From NCBI GenBank assembly GCA_963930645.1, contig OZ005653.1:108208059-108272058 (forward strand): a DNA stretch of 64,000 bases. The letters run 5' to 3'. Positions 33,075 to 45,799 of the stretch are shown here, piece after piece (the stretch's first letter is position 1; the number at the start of each line of letters is the position of its first letter). Origin of the DNA: Salticus scenicus. Lineage: Eukaryota > Arthropoda > Arachnida > Araneae > Salticidae. A model generated the notes under the pieces. The model saw only the letters and a list, made by a program, of their open reading frames with translations. It ran no database searches and had not been told where the DNA came from. The position numbers and the translations under genes were made by a program.

Positions 33075-34090
33075 TTTGCTAAAATTTTGAATTTTTTCTT
33101 TCTTATGATATGTAATTTTCCTTTTCTTCAAGCATATTTCAAATCACTCTGAGTTTTTTTTTTTTTTTTTCTTGTATTTTAAATATGATTACCCTGCAAA
33201 TTTCTCTGTTTTAATTCAATAAAAAAATAAATAAATAAATAAATAAAAGAAAAAAAAAAAAAAAAGAAAACTTCCATTACCTCCCATAATGCACATAAAT
33301 AATAGGTTACGCTACGTTAAAAAATGAAAATAGAATCATCCCTGATTTTAAAATATATTTTTTGTAATAAATAACTGTACATTGAAGATTTCGATTACAT
33401 TTTCGAATGATAAATATTGTTATTGTTTATTTCTGAGAAAGTATATTTTATGGAATTGACCTTACAGTATTTTGATTATATACACAGAATTTATTATTTT
33501 AAAAATATATGTAATTATCAAATGTTAGAATACAATGTAGTCTATAATTTATTTTTTATTTCCAGTAAAATAACGTTATTTTGACGTTACTAAAAAAATT
33601 AAGCCAATATTTTTCCTTTTTGCTCTTTTGAATATTTATAAATTGTTGTATGGTAGCCACTGATTGTAAATTAAAAGTACATCTTAAATGATATCTGAAT
33701 ACTTATAAAGAAATATGTCAAATATTTTAAGATAAGTAAATTGTAATGCATGGTATATAAACAATAAAATATCCACTTTTGGATTATTTCTTTCTCACAA
33801 ATTTCCGAAAGAAAACAAAATTGCATATAAATCTAATCATATTTTTTATAAAGCTTTTGATTTATATCAAATACTTATTACTATTATTATTATTATTATT
33901 AATTTTATTTTTATTTTTCTCATCATAATTTATGCCTTTTGACTGTAAGTAAAGTAAATTTTATTTTTTAAGTCAATTTCTGTAAAAAGTTATAATGAAT
34001 GCTAAAAACCCGATCCATACGAATTTGATGTTTTGAATAAGTATGACGAATTAGTAATGTATAATTGAGGTATGCGTGACGTATCACACT

Positions 34091-34129
<39 letters not shown>

Positions 34130-34199
34130 AATGTATGTAGTAGTGGATAATAGAAGTCGCGTGACTGTTACACAGCAGATTTTTATTAAAAGTCTTTTT
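33075..34199. other. AT-rich non-coding DNA
   Basis: Poly(T) near 33160, (AAAT)n near 33220, (ATT)n near 33886 and a poly(A) run at about 34091-34122. No gene. Confidence 0.55.
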
Positions 34200-34400
34200 T
34201 TACCATGTTTTATTAACTCATTTTCTTGTTTGTTTGTTTGTTTTTCCAGTACAAATCTTGAAATTGATTTTATCGAACTGACTTGCTTTAATCGAACTAA
34301 CTTCCCGACTAGCTAGACATCTGAAACTTTTAGAATAGCTCAGAACACTATGACAACGCAATGCCTCGAAGCCCGATTTTCGGGGTTTTGATTAGTTTTC
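34200..34400 (-). repeat. Dispersed copy of the 137-bp repeat family
   Basis: Read on the minus strand this contains GTGTTCTGAGCTATTCTAAA, GTCTAGCTAGTCGGGAAGTT, AGATTTGTACTGG and an (AAAC)n stretch followed by GTTAATAAAACATGG. The same order occurs on the plus strand at 46300-46470, at the end of the four-unit array. Confidence 0.65.
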
Positions 34401-34789
34401 TTTTAATTAATTACAATATGAAAATAATAACCTCCTAATAGCTTTAAAAATAGCCATTTAAATCTTAGCTATATTGTTAAAAAAAAAAAAAAGTTCATTT
34501 TCTTTTGACTTAAAAATAAATATATTTAATTAAACATGGACGCTAAAAAATTATAAAAAGTTAAATTGTGCATCTCTCAAAAAATGACATCATTATAACT
34601 TAAAAAAATTTATGCACATTCATAAAGAGCTAACTTAATTCTATAGCTATGATTCAACAGATATAATGAATGCAAAAACCCTGTCTATACGAATTTCATC
34701 TTATGTATAAGTGTTATGTATTAGTGACGAATAATATGTGGCATATCATTATTTGAAGAAAATACGCATTACAGTAAATTAAACATATA
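34401..34789. other. AT-rich non-coding DNA
   Basis: No recognisable feature. GATAATGAATGCAAAAACC-like sequence resembles 33990-34020, suggesting a diverged local duplication. Confidence 0.4.
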
Positions 34790-34793
34790 TTAA

Positions 34794-35020
34794 CCCGTTA
34801 GTAGTCGCTATAGACAGCGCCACCTATTACAGTTGCGCACTTTTTATTTAACTCTCGTCAATAATTTTAAGAAATGATGTGACCGACGGTCCTTCGATTT
34901 TATTCGCGTTTTATGTCTATCAAATGCTACTTCTAAAAATTTTTGGTGGCTATTGAATAAAAAAATCTGGCAACACTGAAGAATGGGCGGCAAATCGACC
35001 AACTAGCGACTACTAACGGG
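34794..35020. mobile_element. piggyBac-type MITE (227 bp) with TTAA target sites
   Basis: Perfect 17-bp inverted ends CCCGTTAGTAGTCGCTA (34794-34810 and inverted at 35004-35020). TTAA flanks both sides, at 34790-34793 and 35021-35024. CCC ends with TTAA duplication are the hallmark of piggyBac. The interior is non-coding. Confidence 0.88.
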
Positions 35021-35024
35021 TTAA

Positions 35025-35757
35025 TAGAGAAAAATATTAATTAATACTTTGACCTCATTTATCTTTATAAATATACCAGAAAAATATACTGTTTTTTAAC
35101 CTTTTAAATATATTTGAATTATAAACTCTTCTAGCTAAATAAATATGATTATGAATATAAATAATTTGATTTAGGTGAGTGTATATTAAAAAATGTTATG
35201 CATAACACAGCAGTCCTTACAATTTCAAAAATCACTTTTGTATTTTATGAAAATATATGTATATTGATTAAATGTATTGAAAAATCACCAGAAATTTACA
35301 TTTATTTTTATTTTTATTTTTGATATTTCATTTCCTTTACTTAAAAACATTACATATTCACATGCCAAAGGAAATAGAAATTATAACTATATAGAATACG
35401 AAACGGTAATAAAATAAACATTTTATATATTAACAAATAATATGCGTGAGGGTTTTATATAATCTTCTAAAAATAGATGATTAACTTTTTTTTTCTTTTT
35501 TTAATTATTATTAAACGAAAGAAAATTTTCTAAAATACCAGAACTGCCAATATTTCAATTTATTCCGGAGAATTATTGGTACCGGACCATTTTTTAATCC
35601 ACATTTCTTATAGGGTATTTTTTTCTTATTTAACATTTGCTCGTCCTATTTAATTTTAATCCTCGGGTCAGTGTTGCAAAATTTAGGTATTTTTTCATTC
35701 AATATCCACCATTACATTTAGTTGAATAAAAAGAGTCCCTAAATTTTGGAAAACAAT
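35025..35757. other. AT-rich non-coding DNA
   Basis: No gene or repeat recognised. Confidence 0.5.
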
Positions 35758-35764
35758 TTAGAGC

Positions 35765-36062
35765 GCCTTATGCTCTTATTCACCAATAAGTTCAACTTCC
35801 GGTTGAAGATGAAAATTTGAAAAGCGTATAAAGGCAGGATGCAAAGTTTCAGAAAATTTTGCCGTGTTGTTTCTGCCATCTTGCGGTATAGTTATTTTTA
35901 GATTTTTTGGGTGAAATAACCAATCAAAGATTATATGAAATCCTCGATGCTAGATGGCAGAAACAGCGTGCAAAATTTTGCTGGAAAGTTGTACCCTGCA
36001 TTTAGACGATTTTCAAGTTTTTGCGTTGAACCAGGAGTTCAAGTTAATGGTGAATACGGCCA
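35765..36062. mobile_element. Hairpin MITE (298 bp) with putative 8-bp target duplication
   Basis: Arms of about 125 bp are inverted copies. Matching blocks include TTATTCACCAATAAGTTCAA against GTATTCACCATTAACTTGAA, AAAATTTTGC, and GTTTCTGCCATCT in both. The 8-mer TTAGAGCG flanks it at 35758-35764 (extended by one base) and 36063-36070. An 8-bp duplication would suit hAT, but the terminal few bases do not align cleanly. Confidence 0.7.
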
Positions 36063-36130
36063 TTAGAGCGTTAGGGCCGGTAAATGGTTAATCGTAATTG
36101 CATATTGGAGAAATTTTTCCGATAAATAAT

Positions 36131-36912
36131 GTGGTGTGAATTTGTGAAGTCTGTGTGGTTGCAGACTCCATTTTATTTAACTAATTTGGTAACTAAATAT
36201 GTAATAGAGGAGCGTTAGACTTAAATGTAAATTAAAACCAGATTTTATTACAACTTGTAACTTAAGGGCAGTACCTTTTACTAATGAGAAACTCTATTAA
36301 AGATCAACTAAATAAATCAAGAGAATATGAAGATTGGCTCTCACCTTTTAGATTTTCTAAGATAACGGGACTTGTGGCTGCTCTCACAAAGATGGCTCGT
36401 CACTACTAGATTCGTACTATGAAGATATGATTAAAATCCCCTCACAGCTTAAACTCACTCGGAACTCAACTAAACTTCAACTCCTAAAAGTACGATACTC
36501 TCCCTCATAAATATCCACAGAACTATCTCCAATCTTACTGCTTCATCCAACACAACCACTAAGTAGCAAAACACTCCGCTATTTATTCGCACCGAAACCA
36601 ACCACCTCCAATCGCTTCACTTTCCAAATCTCTAAAATCCCTTCAAATTCCTTACTCCACGCAACCTGCGCGAATATTATTAACCTATTAGCAACCCCGT
36701 TCTTGCGTAAAATCACTCCAACTCAAAATACCGCGCCGTCGAATGCTGGCGTTAAATCGTAACTCCCAAGTATTACGTTACTGGGAGCGCTGGATCCAGA
36801 CTTTATTCTGAAACTATTGTGCTGCGCTACGATTCGCTTTTCCACCGCTTAATTGCGGCGACCTTCTATTCACTTAACCTCAATCCTCACAAATTAAGGG
36901 CGGGTATTAACA
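36131..36912 (-). mobile_element. Solo-LTR-like block (minus orientation)
   Basis: About 780 bp of higher GC. On the minus strand it starts TGTTAATACCCGCCC and ends near CAACCACACAGACTTCACA. AATAAA on the minus strand lies near 36248, about 100 bases from the end. ATG flanks both sides, and the exact duplication is uncertain. No internal retrotransposon coding sequence adjoins, so a solo LTR is the best reading. Confidence 0.5.
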
Positions 36913-37103
36913 ATGTTGTGGAATAAATCAAAATGTTGCCATGTTTGGTAGGTTTTTTAAAAACATGAAGCAAATTGGGTTCAAAAAACTTAATTGTTAT
37001 GTGAGGGAGCGGAATTCAAATATTTAAAGAATTACCATATAAAGACTTTGGCTGAAAGTGTCGATCGATGATTTTTAAAAATTATAATTGTAATTTCAGG
37101 ATT

Positions 37104-37313
37104 CGTACTTCCCGCCGGTTTTTCAGGATACTTTCAGGTAGGAGAAATTCCCGCCTCTTTTGCCATCATTCTTTCCACACAGAAATTATTATTGTATTTT
37201 CATACTATTTAACGTAATTAAATATTATAGCTATTATTGTATAAAGATAGTGGCATGAATTAAGGCGGAAATGTCTCATCCCTGAAAGTAAACTGAAAAA
37301 GTCGAAGAATACG
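37104..37313. mobile_element. Short hairpin MITE (210 bp)
   Basis: Left arm 37104-37156 (CGTACTTCCCGCCGGTTTTT...) and right arm 37262-37313 are inverted copies over about 52 bp, with roughly three quarters matching. Shared blocks are TTTTTCAG, ACTTTCAGG and CCGCCT. No clear target duplication. Confidence 0.6.
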
Positions 37314-39203
37314 ATGCTTGCAATTTTTAGTAATATGATTAAATATATATGTATAACAGTAAATTTCACCCATCACCAATATATATTTTTTCTTATATTT
37401 TAATGCCATTTAATTATTCTTCAGATTCATTTATTTTGTCGTGTTTTTCAGATAAAAAAATTAAAACATATGTATGCAATTTTTAATTTTAATCAATATA
37501 ATCAATGTAAACTGGAAGGATCGTATAATAGATTTTAAGACACATAATTGGTCATATTTTAAGACACATAAATCATATTAGAATTGTGTCTTAAATTTTC
37601 AGGCATGTAAGATATCTCAAGTTAAGACGCGAATGTGACTGGATTTAAGACACTTGAAGTGAGTTAAAAAGCGGCCCTTTTTAACCATCTTTTTTTCATA
37701 AATATGTCTAAAGAAAGTATGGTTGCGTGTGTTTACGTTTTGCTTTTAAAAAATGGATATAGAATTTCTTAGATCATCAGTAAAAGATTCAAGCAAAAGT
37801 TTTCCGCATAGCGAAATTCTCCGACTGGTGGGATTCAAACCGAGCACAAACCAACGACTGACCAACTGACTGATCACTGACTAATTTCGTGCTTTTATTA
37901 GTAATATATGTAGTATTCGTTAAAAGAAATTATTAACTTATCTTTTAAAAATACTTTTAAATAAAATCATCGAAAAAATACCTAGAACTTAATAAATATT
38001 TTTACTTTAAAATTTTTGTGTAGATTTTTTTTTTTTTGTAAAATGTAAGATAAGTTTGCGAAATGTGTAGCCTATGATATTTCGAAAAACAGTTTCTTTT
38101 TTCTTTCCTTCTTTCTTGCATTTTTTTTTCTTTAACTCATAATTACATGAAAACAAACTAGGAACACGGAAACAAGAAAATTGGTTGTTTATATTGAGAT
38201 GTAGGAACTCATATGAAAATAAATAAATAAATAAATAAAATAAATAAATAATTAAGCAGCAATCGCGTAAAAATCGTTCAACCTTGCTTGTTTAAAAATT
38301 CGATTTTTCCTTGAAAATCATATTTCATTAAGCTAAAAAGGCTTAAATAACTTAAGCATTTAGTACATAAAATAATATTAAATGAAGTGGATGTAATAAA
38401 TAAATAAATAAATAAACACTACATGCATATTGCTTAAAATAGAATCCATATAAAATTTTGCTAAGTTAATACTAGTGTCTGAAATTCTAACTGCCTGAAC
38501 TGTAAAATGTCCTAATATTTCAGTGTCTTAACTATAATACGTCTACATTTCAGACATTATCAACATTATTTAGACCTTTAAACTTAGTCATTTTTATAAA
38601 GATATTTAAGTATCTTATATTCAGACTCGTGTGTTGTCTGAAATTTTGTATACTTACGTGTTTCAGACATTTTTGTGCCTAAATTTGTATTTCAGACACA
38701 TTTCTGTCTGAATTTAAGACCTTTCTTTTAACAGTGCTGCCAAAATAGTTATTCCACACAACTATTTGTGAATAAGATTATGTCATGTGTAATTTCTGCG
38801 ATTAAATAAATCGAAAACAATTATATAAATTTTCCGGTATGAAGCCTCTCTAGAAAAACAGGAGACGTGTCACCTACGTGCTATTAATGAGTTATTTAAA
38901 CAGTTACCTTCTTGTATAGGCTTAGGACCCTGGAGCAGTCAATCGGCCTTAATCTTGTGTGAGGAATGTGCCTATTGTTTTATTAACTTAAAATTAGAGA
39001 ATAGCACACACTATAATAAAATATAAAATATGACCATTTGCAATAATGTAGAATATATTTAATGTATATAAGTGTCAAATTTATAAATCTTAAAAATAAA
39101 CTAATCTCAAACAATGAAAAAAAAATATTCTTTGAGATTACATTTTGTATTATCTAACTCTAAAAGCCTTAAAAAATTGCCTTGTAAAAAATGCAATATT
39201 TTT

Positions 39204-39242
<39 letters not shown>

Positions 39243-41514
39243 ACGTTGTGAAAACAATTAAACAAATGTTAATATAATTCAAAACAGTGCATTTATTTAA
39301 AAAAAATATTTATTTTGTTTAACTGTTTTAGAGCACTAATGTAAAATATATTTAGAAAATTTTAGATAGACTGCAGAGGTTTTCGAACAAATCATAAGAT
39401 ATTTTTTACAAATAATTTTCAATCTAGGTAAGTGCTAGGTAAATATTAATGTTGCTCATATTATGTTGTAATTCACTTAAAATACAGCTCTTAAACCTGT
39501 TTCCTTATGCTTTATTTTCTGTACTCAAACAAATTTCTTTATCTTGCACGGTTTTAATATATAGGATTTCCTTTTATCTTATTAAAAGTGTACTTATCTA
39601 AATGAGGGTGATAAAATTATTTTCTCGAATATTTCTTCTTTAAAACGTAAAGTATTTTGATATTTGTTAAATGAATGAATCTAAAGAAAATCTTTAAATT
39701 GACGAATAGAAAAGTATTGTGGGTAATTATCGGAAAACCTTTTTAAAATTTATATTTGTTTTATATATATATATATACATAATAAAATACAATATTCTAA
39801 TGTTCTTTATTAGTGAAAGAGGCAATTTCATATATATACTTTATCCCTTTGTGATAAACAATTTCTATTATCTGAAATGAGCCATTCTCTTTTATTTTTT
39901 AGGATTTACTTTAATAACACAGTTATAATAATAGCATGTTTAAATTCTTCAGCATGTAGTATATCAATAAAATTAAACATTTTATAAAGGTAGAGCTTCC
40001 AGATATTTTATAATACTTTTCAGCATTTCGTTTATAAAATCTAGCAAATCGGTTATCATAATGCAAGAAAACTTTCTAGGAAAATATAAAGAAAATATAT
40101 TTTTAAAATGTAAACAGACAAATTATGAAATAAAATGTTTTATATTTTTTAAAAGTGTTGTTTTTTAAACAAGCATAGGAGAGACCAAGTATCCAAGTTT
40201 TCCGAGATTGCCATTTCTTTATGAATGCCCGTATACAAATCTCACATTTCGTACACCACACATTTCGTACACATTTCGTACACATTGACTTTAATAAGTA
40301 AATAAGAAAGACTTATTATGTTCCTTTTTTAAGAAGTATTAAGTTGTAAAAACATATTAGTTATTCCAAGACATTTTTTAGGATTTCTTATAGCGCCAGA
40401 TGAAAAGTAAAATGTCAAAATTGGATAAAAAATTCGATATTTTAATTTTACTAAAATATGAAAATACATATTAGTAGTAATTTGTGCTAATATATATATA
40501 TATATATATGCTACAAAAATTGAATCTGATGTTTAAAAAAAAAATAAATAAAAATTAAACATAATTTTCTCAAAATTAATTTTTAGGAAGTTGCATCAAG
40601 ATGAAAGACGCTTACATTTTATTATTTTTGTATCTTTATGAAATTTTATGTATCTTAACACTATATCGCTTTCCTTTTATATATCTTAGCACGAAAATTA
40701 GTTGCAATTTTACACTTTCTGGTTTTTAAAACTTAAAATTTCGAAATGAAATTATAATGAATTTTATATATATATATATAAAAAAAAATAGCATAATTGT
40801 AAGTGTAAAAAGAAAAGAAAAGTGTCATCTGGCTTTTATTAATAAATAAAGGACGTCGTCTGCTTCTATGTTTGAACGAATTAATTATAAATGTAAAATC
40901 GGAAAAAAATAAATAAATAAAATAATTTTAAAATCTGAAGCCTAATTTTATTAAATTCGGTCCAGACCTCTCTAAGGAGTCATTTCCTTTTCTTTCTTTT
41001 TCTTTTCTTTCTTTCTTTCTTTCTTTTTTTTTTCTTTTTTACAGAGTCATTTCTGTTTGCAAAATGCAGGCTTCAAATACTCAATGCCTGCGGCGGCGCC
41101 AAATACAAGCTCGTTGCACGCACGCACCGAAGAAAACAAATCGCCAAAATTGAGAGCTCCCACTGACTTTTGCAGCATTTTTCCTTTAGCAGTATTCCAT
41201 ATATGTTAGTAAATGACAATAGAGGTTAAAGGAAGACGTTACTATAATAAATGAGCAGAGTAAGCTTTCGAAGAAATTCTCAAAATCTCTCTCTCTCTCT
41301 TTACTTGAATGAAATATAGACCCATTAAAATAAACAAAATTCCATCTTAGATGATTACATTACTATTATAAAGTGGAAAAAAAAATATTTAAAGCTACAG
41401 AATGACAAAGTTATACGGCCAGTACGAGGGAAAAAATGGCATAGATGATGCAAGAAACAAAATGGCGGCATTTAAGTATTCGTATTAAAAAAACAATTAG
41501 GACTCTAACCTTCT
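37314..41514. other. AT-rich non-coding DNA with two motif clusters and SINE fragments
   Basis: 37530-37660 and 38475-38725 hold recurring TTAAGACAC and TTTCAGACA/GTCTGAAAT motifs. 37815-37880 has a B-box-like GGTTTGAATCCC on the minus strand. 38905-38955 matches the 3' end of the (AACC)-tailed SINE. A three-copy ACATTTCGTACACC repeat lies at 40242-40285. Homopolymers include poly(T) at 39208-39240. A GC-richer patch lies at 41080-41160. No gene. Confidence 0.5.
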
Positions 41515-41775
41515 TTTAACTCCTCAGATCAAAATTTGATTACTTCAATTCGATTCTCTCTTTTAGTCTGCCCGCTCTCTGATTTCCAGTAATATTTATA
41601 ATATAACGTCTTAAAATAAATTTGATATTCGAGTTAACGTATATAACACTAATGTATGTTCTCCAGTGTAAATAGCACAAATAACGCAACTGTCCGAGTA
41701 CAGAAATTCGCAAAAGATTTCCGATGCATTGTGGTCTATGAGAAACATAATTTAAAGCGTGCTTTAATGTTTTTA
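41515..41775 (+). repeat. Single diverged copy of the GTCY-rich repeat family
   Basis: TCTGCCCGCTCTCTGATTTC near 41566 corresponds to CTGTCCGCGCTCTAACTCCC in the 50.2-kb copy (minus strand). GATGCATTGTGGTCTATGAG near 41723 corresponds to AAAGCATTGTGTTCTGCGAG at 17885. Spacing between the two blocks is similar in each copy. Confidence 0.55.
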
Positions 41776-42220
41776 TACTGTATTTTTTTTTTTTTTTAAA
41801 TAAGTCATGTTTTCTCCTTTTTTTTAATTCATTATGAGTTATATGAGGAAATTATACAATGTAATGTTTAATTATAGTCAGGAATATTTTTACTGCAGCA
41901 TATGGGATGTACGCAATGTTTACAAGGTTGCACAGGGCTACATAAAAGCAATCTTTTTGCTTTTTTCTGCAGAAACAAAACATAAATATGCCCTTTGAGA
42001 CACTTGTAGAATATCTAAATCTATATAGACTTTTCTAGGCTTACATGTAAATTATTTCAAAGTCAAACATTACATTATGGCAACAGAAAACGAAGTAATT
42101 ACGTGTTTTTATTACAAAATTAATAGAAACATATGAAATTATGTTTGTCTAATTAAAAACAAAATGCTTTTTAAAAAGTATCCTGCTAGCGATAAATATG
42201 TAGAAGGATAAACGAACCAA

Positions 42221-42490
42221 CAGGATTGGCTTCATGTCAACTGTCCCAAATGTATCAAGCAAGAAGACTGGCCACCTTCATCACGAAATCTTAATCCATT
42301 AGATTATTGCATCTGGGGTATGCTAGAGTGAAAAGTGAATGCTAAATAACATAGAAGTTTGGACTCACTTAAAGCTTCCATATTGCAAGAATGGGTCAAA
42401 TTACCTCTAAAAGTGATTCCGGCTGCAATTGGGCAGTGGCACAACAGATTATCTTTAGTAATCGATAAACATGGTGGCCAATTTGAATAA
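42221..42490 (+). pseudogene. Mariner transposase, C-terminal remnant
   Basis: QQDWLHVN (second catalytic Asp block) at about 42221 is followed after a shortened spacer by DWPPSSRNLNPLDYCIWGML at 42266. Two in-frame stops follow, then the C-terminal SLKASILQEW and a GGQFE ending at TAA 42488. The order matches mariner transposases (FWPPSSPDLNPLDY...W). The spacer between the second and third catalytic residues is about 24 residues, too short, so internal sequence is lost. Confidence 0.8.
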
Positions 42491-42879
42491 AATCCTTTCT
42501 AGGCAAACTGTCATGTTTTTTTATCATACTAGTGGAATTTTCATTTTCTATTTTATATCTGTGAAATAAAATGACTCAATATTTGCAACAGTATTTAGTA
42601 TCCACCCTGTAAAAATAAACGTATAAAATAAATTTTGAAGTGGAACTGATGCGTGTAATTTTACATATATTTTTTATTTCAAAATATAATTTATTTATTA
42701 TTTCTAAAATCGTTCTATTCCTTAAAAAATCTATCTTGTATTAATAAAAAAGTTTTTCTAAATAGAAATCCTAAGACAATTTAAAAGATGCAGTATTTAT
42801 AATCATGAAGTTTAATCAATATATCAATATTTAGGACCTTAAATAAGTTTTCGCTGTTTTTTTTTTTTTTTTTTCGTAC

Positions 42880-43190
42880 GGCACACAAAGCCCTTGCTTC
42901 TTGAATATTCCTAATTATTTCAAAAGTTTCGAAACTGTTATGGCATTTACTCGTGATAATTCTGCAAGTTCACTCGCATCTGACATGGATCTTCATTAAG
43001 TAATTCCTCCAATTCTTTTTCAAAAATTTTCGGTGCGCCTGAGCGTAGTTCATTTCTAAGATAAAAATCAAAATTTTTGAATCATCGAAACCAGTCTCTG
43101 CTTTTCGTTTCCGACAGAGTCTCAACAAGAATTCTTTTGGCTTCAGATGCAGATTTCTGTCAAATAAAATGGTCACCCAATACCAAATGT
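42880..43190 (-). pseudogene. Mariner transposase, N-terminal remnant
   Basis: The minus strand encodes QKSASEAKRILVETLSE, then RDWFR, a stop, FKNFDFYL and RSGAPKIFEKELEELLNEDP. After a frame change comes ASELAELSRVNAITVSKLLK. This is the paired helix-turn-helix (HTH_48-like) region of mariner transposases. It lies about 400 bp from the C-terminal remnant but on the opposite strand. Either there are two insertions or one element was rearranged. Confidence 0.75.
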
Positions 43191-44036
43191 TTTATTTTGC
43201 ATCTGAAGTATATAATAAGCACGCAACAACTGCAAATTCTTTTCATGAATCTAGTGTTGTGTAATCGACTAATTTGTAATAGTTTAATGAAATTGATTTT
43301 TTGTTTGCAAAAAGACTTATCCTGGACGTGAATCTAAATGTAAAATGAGAACTACTTCAATAAATTCAAATAGACCAACATTTTAGGAAAATCATGAACG
43401 ATAAAATATTGAACATTAGTAAAATGATGATTCTCCTTGTAATGCCAGTAATTATCTGTCAGCTGGTGAACTGAAGGTTGAGAATTGATCTGATTCAATG
43501 TCAAATCCTACAATGAATGTTTTATCGAAGAAATTTCTATAGGAACTATAGTGTTAACAAGCATACGTTATAAAAATAAGATGGATTAGTAAATGATTTT
43601 ATACTCAATAGAGAAAAATTTCTATATGAAATTTAAAATAGTGAAGTCAACTCTAACATTCTCAGATAGATTTCAAAATACAATACAACTTTCAATAAAA
43701 TCAAACAAAACAATTCCTCAAATCAAAATGTCGAAACCATTTATATTTTTATTAAACGCATCCATATCCACGAAAAAAAATGTTTTTGCCCTGTGTGTGA
43801 AGCTTGTTCTATTGAATACACGATGCAGCTTTTGTTTCATTGATCTTGAGTACAAGAAAGTCAGGTCTGTTCAAAGCGAAAATTAGGAAGGGATTTTTGA
43901 ACCTAAGCATAACTAAACTTTGTATATTTTTGTAATTTACTTATGTTTTATAATGAATTTTAAATCGTCATAAGGAATTTTAAATCGTTTAAGTTCTCAC
44001 ACACTAGAGTATTGTAATACGCATCATCATGCTACA

Positions 44037-44075
<39 letters not shown>

Positions 44076-45354
44076 CTTTTAAACCAGTAATTAAAATACT
44101 TACGATTAAATACCGCACTTGTATCTGTAAAGAAAGTGTAATATTGCTTCCATCATTATGTTTTGAAAAAGTGTTTTGAGCACTTTACCGTTTATTTTCT
44201 TATTTGCTTATAAACAATTACTCAACGTTTTCTAATGTTACAGATGTGGGGGAGGTGGATGTAAATCTTTTGACATGTTTCCGTACCAATTCCAGACTTC
44301 CACAATTTCCCACTGTGTAGGTATGACGTAGCGTTTAAGACACTTCTCCTCAAATTCAACCTCAACAAAATCCAGATTTACATGATTTACGAAGCTTTTA
44401 GTACGGACTAAGCAATAAGATTTGTAATTTAAAATCCTTACAATCCTTCCGGAAACTATTAATTTTAATGCATACTCTCCAAATATTACTATTCGAAAAT
44501 AATTAATGTAGTCGAATAACTATCCGTTAATATTTAAATATTTAAAATGTAACTGATAATGATTTGTAATAGATGAAAAATCTTAATTTAAAAGTGGTGT
44601 TATTTAAGCAATTCTAATATGTTTAATTTTATTTCCACAATGGAATAATTGTTATCTCTTCGATGCTTCACTATTTTAAATTAACATTTTTGACTGATAT
44701 TTGATTATGTCTATAAATTGTATTGAAAATCTAAACATATGCCTGGTTTTATAATTAGTTCTCATTTTTTTCACAAAATTAACTCGTTCTATTAAAATAG
44801 AAAAAAAAAAGAAAGAAAGAAAGAAAGAAACAATGCAAAATAAGTCTTTAACCGTATCTAATGGCTGATAAATATAGTATTCCTTTGCTATAATTACTTA
44901 TTTCGTTGATTCGTAATCCAATTAATAGTAGAAAAACAAAACTAAATTTAATAGTGTATTAATGTAATCGTTAGTTGCTTGTATTATTGTATTTTTCGAA
45001 AGAAAATTCTAAAATATTATCGTATCATTAACAAATGACATTCTTAATATGACCTTTTACATAGATCAAAATACAAAAGACTATATTGCTGGCAATTAAA
45101 AATTAATTATAAAAAATAATTGATACAATGGAAATACAGTTTGAATAAATAAATAAATAAATAAGTATTTTGAATGTTAAATAATACTTATACCATTTTT
45201 CCTACTATATTTTAAATGTATACAATACATGTTAGTTTATTAATAATAAAGAAATAAAGAGAATATTATAAAAATCTGTTCTAAAAAATAATGTCAACAT
45301 TTGTATTATATTTTTAAAATTAACGCCAATAATACAAATGTGTAGTTCTTTAAA
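43191..45354. other. AT-rich non-coding DNA
   Basis: Contains (TA)n followed by (GA)n at 44038-44075, a GAAA repeat near 44810 and (AAAT)n near 45146. Frames up to 97 codons have no recognisable domain and low-complexity composition. Confidence 0.5.
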
Positions 45355-45358
45355 TTAA

Positions 45359-45595
45359 CACATTATATGCGGGTGTTTTACGCGAGGAGAAATCTTCACT
45401 TTTTTAAGTGCAATGTTTTTTATTAATGCTTATTTTTCAATTAAATTACAAGTGAAAGCATATCTTAATTATACAAACGACTTTATAATTGTAATCTACA
45501 TAATAAATAGGGTATAAGAACATGCGTATTAACACTATGTAGTCGGGCATTTTCCCCCCAAATGACGATTTTTTTTGTTTCCCGCAAACAATGTG
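45359..45595. mobile_element. TTAA-flanked MITE (237 bp), piggyBac-like
   Basis: Inverted ends CACATTATATGCGGG (45359-45373) and, reversed, CACATTGTTTGCGGG (ending 45595). TTAA flanks it at 45355-45358 and 45596-45599. The TTAA sites fit piggyBac. The CAC start rather than CCC makes the assignment less certain than for 34794-35020. Confidence 0.7.
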
Positions 45596-45799
45596 TTAAG
45601 TAAAACTTAAAAAATAATAATTATAATAATATAACTGCAATATCGAAATAAGTAGAAACGCAAATAAATAAGTTTTTTATCTGCATCAATTGTTCTGTTA
45701 CGATGAAAGTAGTTTTACAGGCAAAGTGAAAATTAAAATCAGCCATATTTAATGACCTGGCGACAAATTTGTCTAAAAAAGACGAAATGAACTTTTTAT

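Noticed and set aside
43593..43886. 97-codon frame on the plus strand
   Set aside because: AT-driven composition, no recognisable motif, no supporting context.
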